A DNA stretch of 64,000 nucleotides from Mycobacterium genavense ATCC 51234 (GCF_000526915.1 NZ_JAGZ01000013.1:56949-120948); one strand, 5' to 3'. Counted from the first letter of the stretch, positions 44,872-54,487 are shown. Numbers and translations are program-made. The notes: a model not told the origin generated them from the letters alone.

Positions 44872-47247
44872 CTAAACCATGTCGTTCTCGGCGAGCCAGC
44901 GCATCACCGGCCAGCCGATGAACACCGGCAGCCAGCAGGTCAGCACCCGATACAGCAGCACCGACGGCACCCCGACGGCGGCGGGCACACCGAACGCGGC
45001 TAGCCCACCGATCAACGCCGCCTCGACGGCGCCCACCCCGCCCGGCGTCGGTGCGGGCGAGGCCAGGGTGCCGCCGACCATCGTGACGACGGTGCACGTG
45101 ACGAATGTCGCGCTGCCGCCGAAGGCCTGGACGCTGGCCCAAAGCGCCAGCGCCGCACCGAGAGTCGTTCCACTGCACCCGAGCACGATCAGCGACAGCC
45201 GGCGGGGCTCACGGACGAGCTCGACGAGATCCTTGGCCACCTCCTGCAGCCGCGGGCGCACCGCCGACGCCAGCCAGCCCCGCAGCTTGGGCACCAACAG
45301 GAAGGCGCCGACGATGCCCAGCGCCACACCCGCGAGCAGGTACAGCACCGTGGCGTCCGGGACGAAATGCGAAAGGTCCATCGACGCGCCGGCCACGGTG
45401 CTGAACAAGATCAGCAACACCAGGTGCATGATCACCTGCACCGACTGCTGCAACGCCACCGCGGCGGTGGCCCGCATGACCGACAGGCCGCCCTTTTGCA
45501 GGATCCGGGTGCTCAGCGCCAGGCCGCCCACGCCGGCCGGGGTGGTGGTCGCGGCAAAGGTGTTGGCTACCTGAGCTATTGACAACTTCCAGAAATTCAC
45601 CGTGCCGTCGGTGCACGCCCACAACGCCGCCGCCGCTCCCACATATATCGAGGCCGAGATGAACACGTCCAGCAGCGCCCACCACCAGTTCGCCGACCGC
45701 AGTTCGGAAAAGAACGTCGGCACGGTGCTGATGAAGGGGTACGCGACATAGACCAGTGCGCCTAGCAGCACCAGCTGGATGACCTGGCTGCGGGTGAACC
45801 GGGTGATGGTCTCCTTCTCGATCTGATCCGCACCCGTCTGCGACTTGACCTCGGCCCGGGCGGCCGAGATGACGTCGGCCGCGTCGCCGACCGACTTCCG
45901 GACCCGTTTGGGCACAGCCGATCTGGTGAGCCGACGAGACGCGGTCAAGATGGCGTCCTTGCCAAAGGTGTCGATCGCCGCGCGCACCGCCGACTTCGCG
46001 TCGTACAGCGCAGTCGTCGTCACCAGCAGCTGCGCCAGGTCCGATTGCAGCTGGGCATCGGTGGCGCCGTATTCGGCATTGCCGAACCCGCCGAACAACA
46101 CCGTGCCGTCCTCCACGGTGATCTCGTGGCAGCGCAGGTCGCCGTGCGAGATCTGATAGTCGTGCAGCTTTCGCAGCGACTCCCACACCCGCACGACGGG
46201 TGTGGTTTTCGTGCATTCGTCGAGCGGGATCCCCCGAACGGGCCGGTGCGCGTACAGCGTCCAACCCCGGTCCAGCGCCGCAAAGGCGATCGTCGACGTG
46301 TTCGCCACGCCCGCCTCCCCGATCGCGATCGCCATCAACGCACGATGCTCCACGGCGCGGCTCATCGACGCCTGGAAGGGCGCGGTCTCGGCGTCGCGCA
46401 GCCGCAGCTTGCGCCATAGCTCGCGCAATGCGCCACCGCTGCGCTGGTGCGGGCCGTACAACTCGATGGCCGCCGTCGAATCGGCATCGCCGGAATCGGT
46501 CGACAGCACCAACGGCCCGGGTCCGGCGGGCCGGACCACCATCAACCGCGACACCACGAATCCACGCTTTCCAATCGCCCGCACCGCCGCGGCCAGCGGC
46601 ACTTCCAGTGCGGGCGTGCCGACGGCGAGCACCACCAGCGCGCCGACGAACCATCCCACCGCCACTCCCACCAGGGAGCGGGCCGGGACAATGGCGCTGA
46701 TCAACAGGTGAATCGGTACGAAGGCGAGCAGCAGCGCCCACCACCAGCGCCGCCAGCGCGCGGGTAGCCAGGGGCCGGACACCGTCAGCACCGCGGCCAG
46801 CATCGCGATCCAGCGCGGGTCGTCGAGGAACTGCGACGGCAGCGTGCTGAGCCGGTCGGAGACGTCGAAGTGCCATCGCGGTGCGGCGAAGCGGTTGCTG
46901 CTGATCGACAAGGGCGGTGCCGCGAGAATCGCCGCCGCCCCATAGGCGCCCAACAGTTTCCATTGCCGGGCCACGATCAGGCCGATCAAGATCATGAACG
47001 GTAGCGCCAGAATCGCGAACCCGTATAGCAGGTAGACCACGTCGGCTTGGGTGGGAGACAACACCCCGACGACCCGCGAGACGGACTTCTCCAGCTGGAT
47101 CCAACAGGTGCGGGTGACCAGCGAACCGGTGATCACCGTCGCGAGAAAGGCGGTGGCCAGGATCAGCCGCAGGATGTCGTTGGTCCGCCGGTTCACCGGT
47201 TGCAGCAAGCTCCCAGAGACGCTGATGTCGCGTCCGTCAACTCGCAT
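44872..47247 (-). CDS. LPG-synthase-type integral membrane protein with internal kinase-like domain (Rv0585c-like)
   Basis: This 791 aa protein has N-terminal membrane helices (LILATAFLATVITGSLV, VVYLLYGFAILALPFM and others). A cytosolic kinase-like domain lies around residues 240-450, with HRALMAIAIGEAGVANTS and a catalytic-loop-like HGDLRCHEITVEDGTVLFGG. The C-terminus has the helix set of the LPG synthase flippase domain (VIQLVLLGALVYVAYPFI, TTTPAGVGGLALSTRILQKG and PAPTPGGVGAVEAALIGGLA). It converges on the GH92 gene with 9 nt between stops. It probably moves or modifies lipids. Whether the kinase-like part is active is unknown. The gene is intact. Confidence 0.85.
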   Translation of the reverse strand: MRVDGRDISVSGSLLQPVNRRTNDILRLILATAFLATVITGSLVTRTCWIQLEKSVSRVVGVLSPTQADVVYLLYGFAILALPFMILIGLIVARQWKLLGAYGAAAILAAPPLSISSNRFAAPRWHFDVSDRLSTLPSQFLDDPRWIAMLAAVLTVSGPWLPARWRRWWWALLLAFVPIHLLISAIVPARSLVGVAVGWFVGALVVLAVGTPALEVPLAAAVRAIGKRGFVVSRLMVVRPAGPGPLVLSTDSGDADSTAAIELYGPHQRSGGALRELWRKLRLRDAETAPFQASMSRAVEHRALMAIAIGEAGVANTSTIAFAALDRGWTLYAHRPVRGIPLDECTKTTPVVRVWESLRKLHDYQISHGDLRCHEITVEDGTVLFGGFGNAEYGATDAQLQSDLAQLLVTTTALYDAKSAVRAAIDTFGKDAILTASRRLTRSAVPKRVRKSVGDAADVISAARAEVKSQTGADQIEKETITRFTRSQVIQLVLLGALVYVAYPFISTVPTFFSELRSANWWWALLDVFISASIYVGAAAALWACTDGTVNFWKLSIAQVANTFAATTTPAGVGGLALSTRILQKGGLSVMRATAAVALQQSVQVIMHLVLLILFSTVAGASMDLSHFVPDATVLYLLAGVALGIVGAFLLVPKLRGWLASAVRPRLQEVAKDLVELVREPRRLSLIVLGCSGTTLGAALALWASVQAFGGSATFVTCTVVTMVGGTLASPAPTPGGVGAVEAALIGGLAAFGVPAAVGVPSVLLYRVLTCWLPVFIGWPVMRWLAENDMV

Positions 47248-47449
47248 GTCAGGACCTTTCGGACCGGGGCCACGCCGTTAGCCGCACGCCGACAACTTAA
47301 CCGGATACCTCCGGTCAAGCGTGCATGAACTTGACGGACAGCTTGTTCATTTGCGGGTAAACGCTAGCGGGCGCCGAGGATGGCCACAGCCCGCGGACAG
47401 CTTGCTCACGTAACCTCGCAGGCGGAAGTGAACGCGAAAGGATGTGGGC

Positions 47450-48389
47450 GTGGCCAGAACCGACAACGACAGCTGGGAGATCACCGAGAGCGTGGGGGCG
47501 ACGGCGCTGGGCGTCGCGGCATCCCGCGCGGCGAGACCGAGAGCGAGAATCCGCTGATCCGCGACCCGTTCGCGCGTGTCTTCCTCGACGCGGCCGGCGA
47601 CGGCGTGTGGAACTGGTACTCCGCGCCCCAGCTGCCGGCCGAGCTGCTGGAAATCGAACCCAACCTGGCGCAGCAGATGCAGGCGATGGTCGGCTACATG
47701 GCCTCGCGGACCGCGTTTTTCGACGCGTTCTTCATCGACGCGACGACGGCGGGCATCGCCCAGGTGGTGATCCTGGCCGCGGGGCTGGACGCGCAGTCCT
47801 GCCGTGGCCGGACGGCGTCACGGTCTACGAGCTCGACCAGCCCAAGGTGCTGGATTTCAAAGCATCGACGTTGGCCGAACACGGGGCCCAACCCGCCTGC
47901 AACCGGGTCGCCGTCCCGGTGGACCTACGCCAGGACTGGCCAAAAGCGTTGCTAGAAGCAGGGTTTGACGCCTCGGCCCCCAGCGTCTGGTCGGCCGAGG
48001 GGCTGATGCCGTATCTGCCGGCCGCGGCGCAGGAGTTGCTGTTCGAGCGCGTGCAGGCGCTGACGGTCCCGGGCAGCCGGATCGGCGTGGAGGCGTTGGG
48101 CCCGAAGTTCCTCGACCCCGAGGCCCGCACGCGCCGGCGGGCGCGAATGGATCGCGTCCGGGCTGCGTTCGCCAAGGCGGACGTGCAGCGCGAGGTGCCC
48201 AGCACCGACGAATTGTGGTACTTCGAGGAGCGCGAGGACGTGGGTGCCTGGTTCGGTCGCCACGGCTGGGACGTGACGGTGACGCCGTCGCTGGACCTGA
48301 TGGCTGGCTATGGCCGCCGGCCCGCGAAGGAGGTCGAGAACGACGTCCCCGGCAACCTGTTCGTGGCCGCTCAGCGCTCGTCGGCGTAG
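47450..48389 (+). pseudogene. Putative SAM-dependent methyltransferase (TIGR00027 type), two lesions
   Basis: The GTG at 47450 (AAAGGA about 8 nt upstream) starts VARTDNDSWEITESVGATAL, the standard N-terminus of the mycobacterial class of putative S-adenosylmethionine-dependent methyltransferases. The frame shifts near 47535, moving into ENPLIRDPFARVFLDAAGDG and VVILAAGLDAQ. It then shifts again near 47795-47810, where a few bases of the AYRLPWP region are missing. The remaining frame runs VYELDQPKVLDFKASTLAEH, SVWSAEGLMPYLP and GRHGWDVTVTP to 48389. Corrected length is about 310 aa. The two lesions make function doubtful. Members act on unknown acids. Confidence 0.8.
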
Positions 48390-48527
48390 CGCAAACTCAT
48401 CAGCCCTACAGCGGCTGTTCGTGTCGATGTAACGACCGGTTAAACCTTCATGGCCAATGCTGTGGGCGGAACCGACACCGGCGTCGGAAATGGCTCGAAA
48501 TGGCGCAGCGCCGACGGGAGACAAGCC

Positions 48528-49943
48528 ATGAGCATTGCCAAGGCCGCGCCCGGTGCCAGCACTGTCGGCAAGGCAATCGAAATAGCGTTTTCGGGGCGGT
48601 TCGGTTTTGGTATCTACCGGTGGGTCTACCTGCCGTTCCAGGTGCCGCCCGGTGTGCAACAAATTCGGGTGAGCACGTCGCACGACTCCGGCATCGGCGG
48701 CCCGGCCCGAAATGTGTTGGACCTCGGGCTGTTTGGGGCAGCCGGCCACGACTTGGGCAATGCCGCCGGATTCCGGGGCTGGTCCGGTGGGGCCCGTGAC
48801 GGCTTCACGATCTCGCGCACCCACGCGACGCCGGGCTACCTGGCCGGTCCGATCGAGCCGGGCGTGTGGGCGGTGGCGCTGGGCCCGGTGGTGCTGAGTC
48901 CGTGGGGGATGGCCTGGCAGGCGCGGGTCACGTTGGACTACGAGCCGCTCAGCGGGCCCCCGGTCGCGCCGCATTCGCCGACGGCGTTCACGCCCGCTTC
49001 GGTCGGCGGTGCGCGCTGGTACCGCGGCGATCTGCATCTGCATACTGAGCACTCCGACGGTGAACGCGATCCCGCCGAACTGGTCTCGGACGCGCACGCC
49101 GGCGGGCTCGACTTCATCGTCTCCACCGAGCACAACACCAACTCCGCCAACCGGGTCTGGCCCACCTGTCGCACCGGATCGCTGTTGGTGATTCCGGGCG
49201 TGGAGGTCACCACACGGCACGGACACTGGCTCGCCGTCGGCCTGCCCCCGGGCGGCTGGGTGGACTGGCGCTACGGGCCCGGCGACGGGGTCTTCCCGCG
49301 CTTTGCCGCCGAGGTTCGCCAAGCCGGGGGCTTGGTGGTCGCCGCCCATCCCGCCGCGCCGCTGCCGGGCTCGGCGTGGGAATTCGGTTTCTCCGACGTG
49401 GACTCGCTGGAAGTATGGAACGGTCACTGGAACGTCGACGACGAAGTGTCGCTCCGTATTTGGCAGCGGCTTCTGCGACAGAGCCGGCGCATCGTCGCGG
49501 TCGGCGGCAGCGACTCCCATGCCAGGCGACAGCTGGTCGGCGCGCCGCAGACGGCCGTGCACGCGGACGAGCTGTCGGTGCCCGCGATCGTCGACGCCCT
49601 GCGCCGCGGCCGCTCGTATATCGTCGGATCCCGCGATGTCGCGTGCGAGCTGACCGCGTCCTGTCCGGGCGGCGACGTGGCCGGGCCCGGGCAGCGGCTG
49701 CTAGTACCGCCCGGTGCGGCGGTGACGGTCACCGCGGTCATCAGCGGAGCACCCGGCACCATCGCCTCCCTGATCACCGACGCGGGCTGCGCCGGCCGCA
49801 CACCGGTAGCCTCGGCGGACAGCAGGCTGCAATGGGAGCTCGACGCCGCGTCCGCACGCTTTGCCCGGCTCGAGGTACGCGACCGGCGACGAGGCCGGCT
49901 CGGCTCGATGGTCGCCCTGACGAATCCGGTGTGGCTAACCTGA
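48528..49943 (+). CDS. PHP-domain (CehA/McbA-type) metallohydrolase
   Basis: This 471 aa protein is taken from the ATG at 48528, which has GGGAGA 6 nt upstream; an ATG at 48450 is open but has no ribosome site. The N-terminal 160 residues form a beta-domain. The PHP domain follows with RGDLHLHTEHSDGERDP (metal ligands), STEHNTNSANR, IPGVEVTTRHGHWLAVGLP, VVAAHPAAPL, LEVWNGHW and VGGSDSHARRQ. Relatives such as CehA and McbA are carbamate hydrolases, while others are phosphoesterases. The substrate is unknown. It precedes a nitroreductase on the same strand. The gene is intact. Confidence 0.86.
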   Translation: MSIAKAAPGASTVGKAIEIAFSGRFGFGIYRWVYLPFQVPPGVQQIRVSTSHDSGIGGPARNVLDLGLFGAAGHDLGNAAGFRGWSGGARDGFTISRTHATPGYLAGPIEPGVWAVALGPVVLSPWGMAWQARVTLDYEPLSGPPVAPHSPTAFTPASVGGARWYRGDLHLHTEHSDGERDPAELVSDAHAGGLDFIVSTEHNTNSANRVWPTCRTGSLLVIPGVEVTTRHGHWLAVGLPPGGWVDWRYGPGDGVFPRFAAEVRQAGGLVVAAHPAAPLPGSAWEFGFSDVDSLEVWNGHWNVDDEVSLRIWQRLLRQSRRIVAVGGSDSHARRQLVGAPQTAVHADELSVPAIVDALRRGRSYIVGSRDVACELTASCPGGDVAGPGQRLLVPPGAAVTVTAVISGAPGTIASLITDAGCAGRTPVASADSRLQWELDAASARFARLEVRDRRRGRLGSMVALTNPVWLT

Positions 49944-49997
49944 GAACGGGTAGGGCAGACCGGAATTCGCGGCGTCGGCGCGCGACGAGAGGAAGAG

Positions 49998-50513
49998 ATG
50001 GAAACCTGGGACGCGATCTGCGCTCGGCGCAATGTCCGGCAGTACCAGCCGCGACCGGTGTCGGACGACGACCTGAACCGCATCGTCGAGGCGGGCTGGC
50101 GGGCGCCGTCGGCGAAGAACCGCCAGCCCTGGGACTTTGTCATCGTCACCGACCCGGCCCAGCTGCGGGAGCTGTCCACGGTGTGGCGCGGCGCCGGTCA
50201 TATCGCGTCGGCGCCGGCCGCGATCGTGTTGGTGGTCCCGGTTCCGCCGGACGAGCGCCGGCTGGTGACCGACAACTACGACGTCGGTCAGGCGACGATG
50301 GCGATGATGATCGCGGCCACCGACCTGGGCATCGGCACCGGTCATTCGTCGGTGGGTGACCAGGACAAGGCGCGGGCGATCCTGGGCGTCCCGGACGACT
50401 ACCTGGTGGCGTTCATGCTCGGCGTCGGTTATCCGGCCGATCGGCCCCTGACCCCGATCCGCAAACCGGACCGGCGCCCGTTCGACGACGTCGTGCACCG
50501 CGGACGCTGGTAG
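49998..50513 (+). CDS. Nitroreductase-family FMN protein
   Basis: This 171 aa protein has an FMN-binding nitroreductase fold: ARRNVRQYQPRPVSDDDLNR, GWRAPSAKNRQPWDFVIV, and DVGQATMAMMIAATDLGIGT near residue 95. The C-terminal VAFMLGVGYPADRPL is typical. The ATG at 49998 follows GAGGAAGAG. It lies 54 nt after the PHP gene and 12 nt before the next methyltransferase, so all three may be one transcript. The natural substrate is unknown. The gene is intact. Confidence 0.88.
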   Translation: METWDAICARRNVRQYQPRPVSDDDLNRIVEAGWRAPSAKNRQPWDFVIVTDPAQLRELSTVWRGAGHIASAPAAIVLVVPVPPDERRLVTDNYDVGQATMAMMIAATDLGIGTGHSSVGDQDKARAILGVPDDYLVAFMLGVGYPADRPLTPIRKPDRRPFDDVVHRGRW

Positions 50514-50525
50514 AGGGCTGGGACC

Positions 50526-51293
50526 ATGACAGAGGCGCAGCGCGTGACCGAGCACCAAGGTGAGTACGGGTACGACGGGTCCTTTCATTCCGTCTCGCCC
50601 GGCGGGCAGGTGTCGATCGTGGCGGTCGTGTCTGCCTTGCTGTTCGGCGGCGCGGGCGTCGCCTGGGGCCGCGGGAACCGGTTGGCGGCGGTACTCGGTG
50701 CGGCGTCGGCGGCCCAGGTGCTGGCGACGGTCGCCTCGTACATCTACGCGACGAAGCATGGCAAGTTCGTGGTGTGGCGGCGCATCCTCGATGAACTCTC
50801 GCTGCAAGGCGACGAGACCGTGCTCGATCTCGGGTGCGGCCGCGGCGCGGTACTGCTCGCCGCCGCCAAGCGGGTGCCGCGCGGCCGCGCGATCGGCGTC
50901 GACCTATGGCGCGCCGACCAGACCAAGAACTCACAGCAGTCGACTCTGTCCAACGCGGACCTGGAAAACGTCGCCGACCGCGTCGAAGTGCACACCGCCG
51001 ACATGACCGCGCTGCCGCTGCCCGACGAGAGCGTGGATGTCATCGTCAGCAGTCTGGCCATCCACAACATCGGAACCCACGAGGGCCGGCGCAAGGCGCT
51101 CGACGAAGCGATTCGGGTGCTGCGCCCGGGCGGTCGACTCGCGATCGCCGACCTCTGGGAAACCAACCGCCACGCCGCGCATCTGGGTCAGCTGGGTTGG
51201 CGCGATGTGCGGCGGCGCAACCTCGGCTGGCGCATGTGGTACGGCGGTCCCTGGTTCGCCACGCGGTTGGTCACCGCGACGAAGCCGGGCTAA
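50526..51293 (+). CDS. Membrane-associated class I methyltransferase
   Basis: This 255 aa protein has two N-terminal hydrophobic helices (VSIVAVVSALLFGGAGVAWG and LAAVLGAASAAQVLATVASY), then a SAM methyltransferase domain: ETVLDLGCGRGAVLLAAAKR, AIGVDLWRADQT, DESVDVIVSSLAIHNIG and AIRVLRPGGRLAIADLWET. The ATG at 50526 is 12 nt after the nitroreductase stop, in line with an operon. Anchoring suggests a lipid or quinone substrate, but this is inference. The gene is intact. Confidence 0.86.
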   Translation: MTEAQRVTEHQGEYGYDGSFHSVSPGGQVSIVAVVSALLFGGAGVAWGRGNRLAAVLGAASAAQVLATVASYIYATKHGKFVVWRRILDELSLQGDETVLDLGCGRGAVLLAAAKRVPRGRAIGVDLWRADQTKNSQQSTLSNADLENVADRVEVHTADMTALPLPDESVDVIVSSLAIHNIGTHEGRRKALDEAIRVLRPGGRLAIADLWETNRHAAHLGQLGWRDVRRRNLGWRMWYGGPWFATRLVTATKPG

Positions 51294-51316
51294 CCGGCGT
51301 GCCGCATGCTGGGTTG

Positions 51317-51767
51317 ATGAACAGAAACGAGCTCACCGAACAGATCGTCGTCAACCGCCTGACGCGCGGCCTGACGTGGCAGTCGCTGGCCGACGCGATC
51401 GATCGGCCGGTGGTGTGGACCACGTCGGCGTTGCTGGGCCAGCATCCGATTCCGCCGGAGCAGGCCAAGGTGCTGGCCGAGATGCTGGGTCTCGAGGAGT
51501 CGGCCCTGCCGGTACTGGCGGCCCGCCCGCGTTCCCGACCGGGGGAGTGCCGACCGACCCCACCATCTACCGCTTCTACGAGGCGCTGCAGGTGTACGGC
51601 GGTGCCATCAAGGAGCTCATCCACGAGCAGTTCGGCGACGGCATCATGAGCGCGATCAACTTCAGCGTCGACGTGCAAAAAAGCCGCACCCCTCCGGCGA
51701 CCGCGTCGTCGTGACGTTCGACGGAAAATACCTTGCCTACGACTGGGTTTCGGCGCGGGACGCCTGA
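51317..51767 (+). pseudogene. cynS: Cyanate hydratase (cyanase) CynS, two frameshifts
   Basis: Cyanase converts cyanate and bicarbonate to ammonia and CO2. The ATG at 51317 starts MNRNELTEQIVVNRLTRGLT (helix-turn-helix-like N-terminal domain). The frame shifts in the five-G run near 51541-51546. The second frame carries DPTIYRFYEALQVYGGAIKE (catalytic Arg and Glu) and GDGIMSAINFSVDVQK (Ser). A run of six A at 51678-51683 should be seven; the third frame then ends GDRVVVTFDGKYLAYDWVSA. Correcting both gives 150 aa. Both lesions are homopolymer indels, so sequencing error is a serious alternative. Its stop overlaps the patatin start (TGATG). Confidence 0.82.
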
Positions 51768-52779
51768 TGGGCGCGGCAACCCCACAGCCGAAGTCCGCGG
51801 ATCTGGTGCTCTCCGGCGGGGGAGTCAAGTTCATCGGCCTGGTGGGTGCCATCGTGGCCCTGATGGACGCGGGCTATTCCTTCCACGGGTGTCGGGTGTG
51901 TCGGCGGGATCGGTCGTCGGTGCGATCCTGGCCGCCGCGTCCAAGGGTGACCAGCTGACCAGCCAACAGGTCAAGGAGCTCGCGCTGTCGGCGCCGCTGA
52001 GCAAATGGCGCGATGCGGGACCGGTGCCGATCCTCGGCGTGGCGTGGGGACTTGTCCGCGACACCAGCATGTTTCGCGGCGATGCCGCCCACGACTGGAT
52101 TCGCAGCGAGCTGAAGAATTTGGGTGTCACCTACTTCGGGGATCTGCTTCTCGACAAGGACACGCTGCCCGAGGGACGGCGACACAAGCTGGTGGTCACC
52201 GTCGCCGACCTGAGCGCGGCGCAGTTGGTGAGACTGCCCTGGGATTACCGGCGGCTGTACGGGCTGGACCCCGACGAGCAGTTGGTCGCCGACGCGGTGC
52301 GGGCGTCGATGGCGATCCCGTTCTTCTACCCACCGGTCAAGCTGCGCAGCCTCAGCGGGGCGACGTCCGTCCTCGTCGACGGTGGTGTGCTGTCGAACTT
52401 TCCGATCGACACCTTCGACCGGTTCGACGGAAAAGTGCCGCGCTGGCCCACCTTTGGGGTCACGGTGCTGCCGCGATTCAACGAGGGTTTCAGCGCGGTG
52501 ATGCCCGCGCTGAAACCGCTGCGCTTATTCGAACAGACGGCGCTGCTGGAAAGCCTGCTCACCACGATGCTGGCGGGTCACGACCAAACCCACCTCAACC
52601 AGCCGTGGGTCGCGGCCCGCGCCATCGCCGTCGAATCCACCGATGTCGGTGTCCTCGACTTCGACGTCGCCACGGACCGGCTCGAGGCGCTGTATCAGCG
52701 GGGCTACGCGGCGGCGCAGGAATTCCTGTTGACCTGGGACTGGGAGGCGTACCTGAAGCGGTTCCGCTGGGCCGTTTGA
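51767..52779 (+). pseudogene. Patatin-like phospholipase, one frameshift near the nucleophile
   Basis: The ATG at 51767 overlaps the cynS stop (TGATG). The first frame has the oxyanion motif LVLSGGGVKFIGLVGAIVAL. It shifts near 51884-51888, exactly ahead of the nucleophile elbow GVSAGS (in VSGVSAGSVVGAILAAAS), which is read in the second frame. The dyad Asp follows in VLVDGGVLSNFPIDTF near residue 210. Adding one base gives 337 aa, normal for a bacterial patatin. These enzymes are lipid acyl hydrolases. The lesion separates the two halves of the active site. It might be a homopolymer error, since CACGGG should read CACCGGG. Confidence 0.82.
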
Positions 52780-52885
52780 GTGGGTCCAGGGTGAAGTGAC
52801 GCTCGGCCGCCGAAGTGCCACACTGCTGCGTGGAGGAGGCGACAGGAGGGGAGGCGGTTGCCCGGGCAGCCGCATCGCCTCCTCC

Positions 52886-53581
52886 CTACAGACCGAATTC
52901 GGCCTCGATGCCGTCGATTCCGGCGCGCAGCGCCTTGAGTGTGTCGGCGCGGGCGCGCAATTTCGTTGCGGCGTGGGCGTGCTGGTGCAGGCCGGCGAAT
53001 TCCGTTGCGGCCTCCTCGGCCCGGCTGACCACCATCTCGGGCAACACGATCTCGTCGACAAAGCCCGCGGCAAGGGCGGTTTCGCCGAAGAAGGTCTTGG
53101 CCAGACCGGTGGCTTGCTGATACGCCGAACGCGTCAGCCGCAGCTTCATGATCTCCAGGGCCGCGTACGGGATCGTCATGCCGATCGCCACCTCGTTGGC
53201 CTGGATGTTGTAGGCGTGGGCCGCGATCCGATGATCGCCGGAGGCCAACAGGAACGACCCCATCGCGATCGCGTGCCCGGTGCAGGCGATCACCACCGGC
53301 TTCGGGTAGGACAACAGTCGATACGTCAGTTCGAAGCCGCCCCTGAGCATGTCGATCGCGGGCTGCACCTCGCCGGAGGTCAGGATCTTCAGGTCGAATC
53401 CGCCGCTGAACACCCGCTCGTTGCCGGTGAGCACCAGGGCGCCGACGTTGTCGCTGTCGGCCTGGTCGATCGCCTCGTTGATCGCGGCCTGCATGGTCGG
53501 GCCCAGGGCGTTGACCTTGCCGTCGTCCATCCTGATCACCGCGACGTTGTCGTTGCGGCTGTAGGTGACCGGACCGCTCAT
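52886..53581 (-). CDS. Enoyl-CoA hydratase/isomerase-family protein
   Basis: This 231 aa crotonase-fold protein has DNVAVIRMDDGKVNALGPTM, the oxyanion-hole motifs VFSGGFDLKILTSGE and IACTGHAIAMGSFLLASGDH, and EVAIGMTIPYAALEIMKLRL. It is shorter than the usual 250-260 aa family members. Catalytic Glu residues of true hydratases are not evident, so isomerase or hydrolase activity is possible. The ATG at 53581 follows AAGGAG. It converges on the patatin with about 106 nt between stops. The gene is intact. Confidence 0.88.
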   Translation of the reverse strand: MSGPVTYSRNDNVAVIRMDDGKVNALGPTMQAAINEAIDQADSDNVGALVLTGNERVFSGGFDLKILTSGEVQPAIDMLRGGFELTYRLLSYPKPVVIACTGHAIAMGSFLLASGDHRIAAHAYNIQANEVAIGMTIPYAALEIMKLRLTRSAYQQATGLAKTFFGETALAAGFVDEIVLPEMVVSRAEEAATEFAGLHQHAHAATKLRARADTLKALRAGIDGIEAEFGL

Positions 53582-53654
53582 CGGAACTCCTTCGCTACAG
53601 GCAGATCGATTGAACCAGATTGGCGTTGCGTCACCCCGCGCGGGATGCGACTGC

Positions 53655-54487
53655 TCAGACGTGCTCGCCCCGGTGTTTACCGAGATCGTTTTGGGAGCTG
53701 CCCCAGCGCAGGCCGACATCGGTTGGCGCGTCGAGTTGGCGTGCGCGCCAGCGGTCCTGAGTTTCGGCCACCGCCTTGTTGATTCGGTCGATCTCGGCGC
53801 GGAACACGTCGTCGCGCGTTTCCTTGCTCGCGTAATGGAAGTAGGTCAGCAGGCTGCGCATCAGTTCCAGCTTCTGCTTTTCCCGCTTGGCCAGGTCGTG
53901 CGTTGTCATCAACTCGATGCGCTGAACGGGCGGCAAGGCGTCCCAGTCCAGCACCACATTGGTTTCCAGCGGCCGGCGCTCACGCTCCCAGAACCGCCAG
54001 CCGCGCGGCATCTGGGGCCGGTCGTAGTAGATCACCTTGCCGGTGAACCGAGATTCGATACCACCGCCGATTTCGCCGCGGTCGAGCGCCGAATCCCAGA
54101 CCATCCGCCACTCCTGGCCGGGCGCGAGTACCGGCAGTTCGCTGGGGAGGCGCAGTTCCACGACTTCGGCGTAGCCGTCGGTGGAATTTTCGTATTCGGC
54201 GACCGTCGGTGGACTAGCAAATGAAAACCGGATGTCGTAGGCGGCGATCCGGCCGAATTCCGGACGACCAACTCGATCACGTGCCAATCGGCGGCATGCG
54301 GTTCCATCAGCATGCTCACGTGGGGCCGCGTCTGTTCGGCGGCCAGTCGGCGGTTGCGGGTGAGCTGGTGGTTGGTGAAGAGTAGCGCGACCACGCCGAG
54401 CGCAATCGCGGCCCACGCCGCCCATGCCAACCAGGTGGCCGAATCAACGTCGGTGAACCCGTGCCAGCCGCCCTGGATCCACCCCAT
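53655..54487 (-). pseudogene. Membrane-anchored protein of unknown function, one frameshift
   Basis: The ATG at 54487 (GGAGGG about 9 nt upstream) encodes a short exposed N-terminus, one transmembrane helix (ATWLAWAAWAAIALGVVALL) and a coiled segment NHQLTRNRRLAAEQTRPHVS, ending with ADWHVIELVVRN. A T run near 54258-54261 then seems one base short. The second frame continues FGRIAAYDIRFSFASPP, ELPVLAPGQEWRMVWDS, and ends in basic helical sequence (EIDRINKAVAETQDRWRARQ). Corrected length is about 277 aa. I know no function for the family; it is seen as a hypothetical protein in mycobacteria. The N-terminal helix plus cytosolic domain implies a membrane-bound role. Confidence 0.7.
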
